Source of the DNA: Candidatus Omnitrophota bacterium
GTDB lineage: Bacteria > Omnitrophota > Gorgyraeia > JABMQH01
Direction of reading: 5' to 3'
Length of the DNA stretch: 16,992 bases
Assembly: GCA_026387595.1 (NCBI GenBank)
Contig: JAPLLL010000139.1
Span: 1 to 16,992 of the forward strand
Shown: piece by piece, positions 13,137 through 16,992 of the stretch
How positions within the stretch are numbered: the stretch's first letter is position 1
Layout of the letters: the number at the start of each line of letters is the position of its first letter
Made by a program: the position numbers and the translations under genes
The notes under the pieces: model-generated
Told to the model about the DNA's origin: nothing
Seen by the model: the letters and a program-made list of their open reading frames with translations, nothing else
Database searches by the model: none

Positions 13137-13826
13137 ATGAAAACAGTGCTTTTGGCATTAGCCGTTTCTTTAACATTTGCGCATCCTTCATTTTCGGAAG
13201 AGCCTGCCAGCGCTAAAGAGGTGGCAGAAAAAACGCCGGTTGTAGATGTGGATTATCTTAGCAATGCGGTATCCAAGGCATATGAAAAGGCCATTCTGCA
13301 TATTGATGCCCAAAAGGAATTAAAAAAGGCAAAGGATGATGAAGAAATAACCGCAAAGCTCAATTCAGTTATTGACGAGTGGCAAAGGGTCAGAGAGGCG
13401 TACAGGCAGGGCCAGATAAACGCAACGATCAATCAGGAGTGGGAAAAGACGATCACGAGCCTTCCGTATCATATGGATTATTACCTTCGGGATCAGAATA
13501 AAGAGATAAAGGAATCAGACTCCGTAACGGATCCTTACGTTGCGGATGTGCTAATAAAAGAAACGCTGTATGTAGAACAGGGGCCGTTAATAGCCGAGCC
13601 AAGGGTTGATTACCGCTATGTCGCCTTGATCGGCATAAACTTGAAATTAAGCTATGATAAATCTGCGGATACATGGCAGATCTCGGATGCGAATGAAGGC
13701 ATAGCCGGCCTGCAGAAAGGCTGGCCAGAGGAGGTGGCAAAAAAAGCAGGCATGTATTTTATACCACAAGAAGGTAAATACATTGAAAATTTCGAGCCTG
13801 AAGGCTATAATCAGGTTAAACAGTAA
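13137..13826 (+). CDS. Secreted protein of unknown function
   Basis: This 229-residue protein has a signal peptide (basic start, hydrophobic residues 3-15, likely cleavage near SFSEE at about residue 20). The mature part begins with long helices rich in Lys, Glu and Ala (residues 40-110). A more ordered part follows, with a WQISDANEGI stretch near the C-terminus. I do not recognise a family and there is no cysteine in the mature part. It starts four bases after the phosphatase stop, with no strong SD, so it is likely translated by coupling. In this operon an envelope partner of the signalling proteins would make sense, but nothing in the sequence proves it. Confidence 0.8.
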   Translation: MKTVLLALAVSLTFAHPSFSEEPASAKEVAEKTPVVDVDYLSNAVSKAYEKAILHIDAQKELKKAKDDEEITAKLNSVIDEWQRVREAYRQGQINATINQEWEKTITSLPYHMDYYLRDQNKEIKESDSVTDPYVADVLIKETLYVEQGPLIAEPRVDYRYVALIGINLKLSYDKSADTWQISDANEGIAGLQKGWPEEVAKKAGMYFIPQEGKYIENFEPEGYNQVKQ

Positions 13827-13845
13827 CATAACAAGGAGGGGGCAA

Positions 13846-14211
13846 ATGAAAAAGATTTTTGTTGGGACAGCGGTATTTATGATGTTGCTTTCCTGCGCGG
13901 TAAGTTTTGCCCAGGAGGCAAAGCAAGAGGTCTCAAAGGACCAGGTAATTGCCATAGCGACCGAAGCGGTCAAGGCAAAAGGGCTGGATCTTGAGGCCGT
14001 GAATATCGTTTATGATGAAGGCGGCCAGCTCTGGAGCGAAAAGATAGGCGCCGCTACGCTATCGGATCAGCCGAACCATGGCATCCTTGTGCAGGGTTTC
14101 CTAAAAAATTATAAGGTCGTATATTTCGATTACAAAGAGCCGCTTCCGGACGTGTGGGTGTTCGTGGATAAAGATACAGGAGACGTGCTTACCGTTTACA
14201 CGGAGCAATAA
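13846..14211 (+). CDS. Small exported PepSY-like protein
   Basis: The ATG at 13846 follows a very strong SD, AAGGAGGGGG (13834-13843). A longer in-frame reading from 13783 would overlap the previous gene and lacks an SD, so the 121-residue form is preferred. A signal peptide covers residues 1-22, with cleavage after SFA; a lipoprotein site at C17 (LLSC) is a weaker option. The mature part has an N-terminal helix pair (VSKDQVIAIATEAVKAKG) and then beta strands ending VWVFVDKDTGDVLTVY. The helix plus DxxTGxVL ending resembles the PepSY fold, used as an inhibitor or binding module outside the membrane. The unusually strong SD suggests it is made in larger amounts than its neighbours. Confidence 0.83.
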   Translation: MKKIFVGTAVFMMLLSCAVSFAQEAKQEVSKDQVIAIATEAVKAKGLDLEAVNIVYDEGGQLWSEKIGAATLSDQPNHGILVQGFLKNYKVVYFDYKEPLPDVWVFVDKDTGDVLTVYTEQ

Positions 14212-14237
14212 GCAGTAAAGTTATAAATAGAGATCCC

Positions 14238-15128
14238 ATGCCTGAAAGATATAAGCTTCTGTTTGAAACCTCTTCGGATGCCATGATGACCGTGGCGCCG
14301 CCGGGCTGGAAATTCACAAGCGGGAATCCCGCTGCCATAAAAATGTTCAGGGTTAAGGACGAAAAGGATTTTACTTCACAGGACCCGGGGGAACTATCGC
14401 CTGAATTTCAGCCGGACGGAAAACCGTCCAGAATAAAATCCATAGAGATGATCAATACGGCAATGGAGAAAGGCTCCTACTTTTTTGAATGGACCCATAA
14501 GCGGGTCACTGGTGAAGAATTCCCCGCCACAGTTCTGCTTAGCAGGATTTCACAAGGAGGTAAAACCTACTTACAGGCTACTGTCCGCGACATTACCGCG
14601 GATAAGCAAGCGAGCCAAAAAATAAAGGAATTAGCTGATGCGTGGGATAGGACGTTTAATGCAATATCCGACGTGATTTTTATAATAGACGCTGATCATA
14701 ACATAACGAAAGCCAACAACGCCGCCTATGCGATGCTTGGAGCGGAGCCGGGAAGCCTGATCGGCAAAAAATGTTTTGAAGTCATGCATAAACTGGACAA
14801 ACCCTGGCCCGGGTGCCCTATGGAGAAGGTCAATACCGATAAGCAACCGCACGTCGAGGAAATTGACGATCCGGCGATCGGCGTTCCGCTTTTAGTGAGC
14901 ACTTTCCCCTTATTTAACGAAAAAGGTGAATATACCGGGGTAGTGCATGTGGCAAGGGACATCAGCGAACGCAAAAGAATTGAAAATGACTTAAGAAAGG
15001 AAATCGAATCTCTCGAGCGGTTCCAGAAAATTACAGTAGACAGGGAACTGAAGATGAAAGAGCTAAAAGCAGAGATCGCCGATCTGAAAAATAAACTCCT
15101 TCGCGCAAACAATGGAAACAAAACATAA
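14238..15128 (+). CDS. Double-PAS protein without an output domain
   Basis: This 296-residue soluble protein has two PAS domains (about 5-115 and 125-245), each ending in a PAC-type strand (QATVRDITADKQ and VVHVARDISERKR). A long coiled coil follows (about 245-290, ERFQKITVDRELKMKELKAEIADLK). In PAS kinases this coil would lead into a kinase, but here the protein ends. The second PAS holds C179-x4-H184-x8-C193-P, a motif seen in a subset of PAS domains and possibly binding a metal or acting as a redox switch. The next gene encodes a histidine kinase and overlaps by 17 bases, so the two may work together, the coil serving as a docking helix. The ligand is unknown. Confidence 0.9.
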   Translation: MPERYKLLFETSSDAMMTVAPPGWKFTSGNPAAIKMFRVKDEKDFTSQDPGELSPEFQPDGKPSRIKSIEMINTAMEKGSYFFEWTHKRVTGEEFPATVLLSRISQGGKTYLQATVRDITADKQASQKIKELADAWDRTFNAISDVIFIIDADHNITKANNAAYAMLGAEPGSLIGKKCFEVMHKLDKPWPGCPMEKVNTDKQPHVEEIDDPAIGVPLLVSTFPLFNEKGEYTGVVHVARDISERKRIENDLRKEIESLERFQKITVDRELKMKELKAEIADLKNKLLRANNGNKT

Positions 15129-16992
15129 ACGCAAAACAGGCATAAGGCGCAAAGTCTCAGTGGTGATTTGCGCGGCCTCCGCCCTAATAGTGGTGGCAGG
15201 CGTATTGTTGAGTTATGTACTGGGTTCGCGTTTGCTGTACCGCATGAAAGGGCAGGAATATGTGCAGATATCCCAGCTTTTGGCCAACTACATCTCCCAA
15301 AACCTTACCGGCGACATAGAGGACATAAAGACATACGCAGCCCGACCGCTGTGGCTCGATTTTGCCAATGAATCAAACCTCAAACATGTGAGCCTGGACA
15401 AAGAAGCCATCCTGCGTCAGCTTAACGATATGGACAAACAATGGCTTGACAGCTCTCGTGACAGCGCTCTTGTCAGGCAGTATGTTGACAACCGGATCGG
15501 CGTTTCCATGTGCGAGATACTAAAGGTCAGGAGATATGTATCGGAGCTATTTATAACGGATAAATCCGGGGCCCTGATCGCGGCGTCAAATAAGACAAGT
15601 GATTTCTACCAGGCAGATGAAGGCTGGTGGCAAAAGGCCCATTCCAGCGGCAAGGGCGATATTTATGTAGGCAGCCTGGAATTTGACGAGTCTGCGGATA
15701 CATGGGGGATCGCCATAGCCGCTCCCATGAAAGATCAAGACGGCGAAGTGATAGGCGTATGTAAAGAATTTTTGTCCGCGCAGCAAATCTTCAAACCATT
15801 GCAGGATCTTAGGATGGGCCGCACAGGCCACGCCGCAATGGTGGACGGAAACGGCAAAATACTTTTTCACAGCGGGATAAAGCCGTTTTCCGATGAATTT
15901 ATCAACAGCAGCGGTTTTAAAAAACTATTATCCGGTCGTAAAGCCTATGGCATCATACAAAACGCGCATACGCATAAGCAAAAGATGTTTACCGCTTTTT
16001 CCAAGGTTGAGTCGCCGTTTCTTGCGGGGAACGGTATAACATGGTTAGTTTTTATAGACCAGGATGTAACTGAGATGCTTTCTCCGCTATACTTCTTGCT
16101 CGGGAGCTTAATGGCGATAGTCGGCATATTGTTATTGGTAATAACAATACCGGTGGGGTACGCTTTTGGCGGCGTATTCGCTAAACCTATACATGAACTT
16201 CATCTTGCTACGGAACACGTAATAGCCGGCGACTTGGATTATAAGATTGAGACCAAGACCGGGGATGAGATAGAGCAGCTTGCCGATGCGTTCAGGGAAA
16301 TGATATCCAACATAAAGGGCAAGCAGCGTGAGCTGCAAAACATCGCCTCCAGCTTTGAAGAAAAAGTAAAAGAGCGCACCACCGAACTGGAACGCGTTAA
16401 TGAAGCGACGCTGAATATCCTTGAGGACCTGACCGAGGCAAAAAACAAGCTTGAAACGCTAAACCGCTTAAAATCGGATTTCGTTTCTACGGTTTCTCAT
16501 GAGTTGCGCACTCCGCTCTCGATCACAAAGGAAGGGATCAGCCTTGTCCTGGATAAGATCCCCGGGGCCATAAACGAAAAACAGGAAACGCTGCTTAGGG
16601 TTTCTCTGGACAATATAAACAGATTGGCGCGGATTATAAACGAGCTGCTCGACATATCCAAGATCGAATCCGGCAAGATAACGCCAAAACAAAAACTCGT
16701 TGATATGACCGGGCTGATCAAAGAGGCGGTGTCTTTTTTTGAGCTAAAGGCGCAGGAAAAGCAGCTTAAATTGAAAGCGGATCTGCCCGATAAGCCGGTT
16801 TATCTATATGTGGACCCGGATATGATGAAACAGGTTTTTGACAATCTCATTGCAAATGCGCTTAAATTTACAGAAAAAGGCCGTATAGACATTTTGGTCA
16901 AAGAAGACGCAAGCAAGATAGAATGTATTGTCGCCGATACGGGCGTTGGGATCTCAAGAGAAGACCTGCCTAAGGCATTCCAGAAATTTGAA
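15112..16992 (+). CDS. Sensor histidine kinase (3' end outside window)
   Basis: The frame is open for 627 codons from ATG 15112 to the window edge. It overlaps the PAS gene by 17 bases and has no SD, as expected for coupled translation. A first membrane segment (15-38) is followed by an extracytoplasmic sensor (about 39-320) with the Cache-like strand GRTGHAAMVDGNG (236-248). A second membrane segment (324-350) leads to a HAMP domain (about 345-397) and a coiled coil to 450. The HisKA domain has the phospho-acceptor H463 in VSHELRTPLS. In the ATPase domain the N box is DNLIANALKF (N582) and the G1 box is DTGVG (609-613). The last visible residues are the F-box start, KAFQKFE. No response regulator is visible yet, but it could follow directly downstream. 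The signal sensed is unknown. Confidence 0.95.
   Translation, partial: METKHKRKTGIRRKVSVVICAASALIVVAGVLLSYVLGSRLLYRMKGQEYVQISQLLANYISQNLTGDIEDIKTYAARPLWLDFANESNLKHVSLDKEAILRQLNDMDKQWLDSSRDSALVRQYVDNRIGVSMCEILKVRRYVSELFITDKSGALIAASNKTSDFYQADEGWWQKAHSSGKGDIYVGSLEFDESADTWGIAIAAPMKDQDGEVIGVCKEFLSAQQIFKPLQDLRMGRTGHAAMVDGNGKILFHSGIKPFSDEFINSSGFKKLLSGRKAYGIIQNAHTHKQKMFTAFSKVESPFLAGNGITWLVFIDQDVTEMLSPLYFLLGSLMAIVGILLLVITIPVGYAFGGVFAKPIHELHLATEHVIAGDLDYKIETKTGDEIEQLADAFREMISNIKGKQRELQNIASSFEEKVKERTTELERVNEATLNILEDLTEAKNKLETLNRLKSDFVSTVSHELRTPLSITKEGISLVLDKIPGAINEKQETLLRVSLDNINRLARIINELLDISKIESGKITPKQKLVDMTGLIKEAVSFFELKAQEKQLKLKADLPDKPVYLYVDPDMMKQVFDNLIANALKFTEKGRIDILVKEDASKIECIVADTGVGISREDLPKAFQKFE

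Noticed and set aside
13783..13845. Longer start for the PepSY-like protein
   Set aside because: It would overlap the previous gene by 44 bases and bury the signal peptide; the ATG at 13846 has a strong SD and puts the signal peptide at the N-terminus.
1..16992. CRISPR array or insertion sequence
   Set aside because: No regularly spaced direct repeats and no transposase or Cas motif were seen on either strand.

Overview
The window is bacterial, probably from an anaerobe or fermenter, because it carries a one-chain pyruvate:ferredoxin oxidoreductase. The mix of that enzyme, a eukaryotic-type hexokinase and many short Lys-rich or zinc-ribbon proteins resembles uncultivated lineages such as Candidatus Omnitrophota. 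That placement is a guess from gene content and no marker gene here settles it. Promoters are easy to read as sigma70 type, most with a spacer of exactly 17 bases. Two genes appear to be transcribed from their own ATG (leaderless).

Region 1 (1-490): the tail of a GIY-YIG nuclease gene runs up to a tRNA whose anticodon loop is split by a 224-base group I intron. Unspliced, the anticodon seems to be GUG (His). Joining U163 to U388 restores a standard tRNA-Asn(GUU). An inverted copy of the tRNA 3' end lies about 46 bases downstream. This is the most striking element of the window.

Region 2 (490-3470): an AT-richer, accessory-looking stretch. It holds a stomatin/prohibitin-like SPFH protein, a 35-residue Lys-rich protein, a possible toxin-antitoxin pair (small protein plus MNT-type nucleotidyltransferase, overlapping by 59 bases) and a cupin lipoprotein.

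Region 3 (3470-10260): metabolism and housekeeping. It contains pyruvate:ferredoxin oxidoreductase, a VIT-like membrane protein joined to it by a GTGA overlap, a 58-residue basic protein starting with TTG, tRNA-dihydrouridine synthase (minus strand), a 55-residue zinc-ribbon protein and a hexokinase (minus strand). Convergent pairs overlap at their 3' ends, and the terminator of the zinc-ribbon gene lies inside the hexokinase coding sequence.

Region 4 (10261-16992): one long plus-strand operon with very tight spacing. In order it encodes an ICMT-like membrane methyltransferase fused to a secreted domain, a six-TM SpoIIE/RsbU-type phosphatase, two secreted proteins (the second PepSY-like), a double-PAS protein and a Cache-like/HAMP/HisKA sensor kinase that runs off the window. 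The set reads as an envelope-sensing signalling unit; its output is not visible here.
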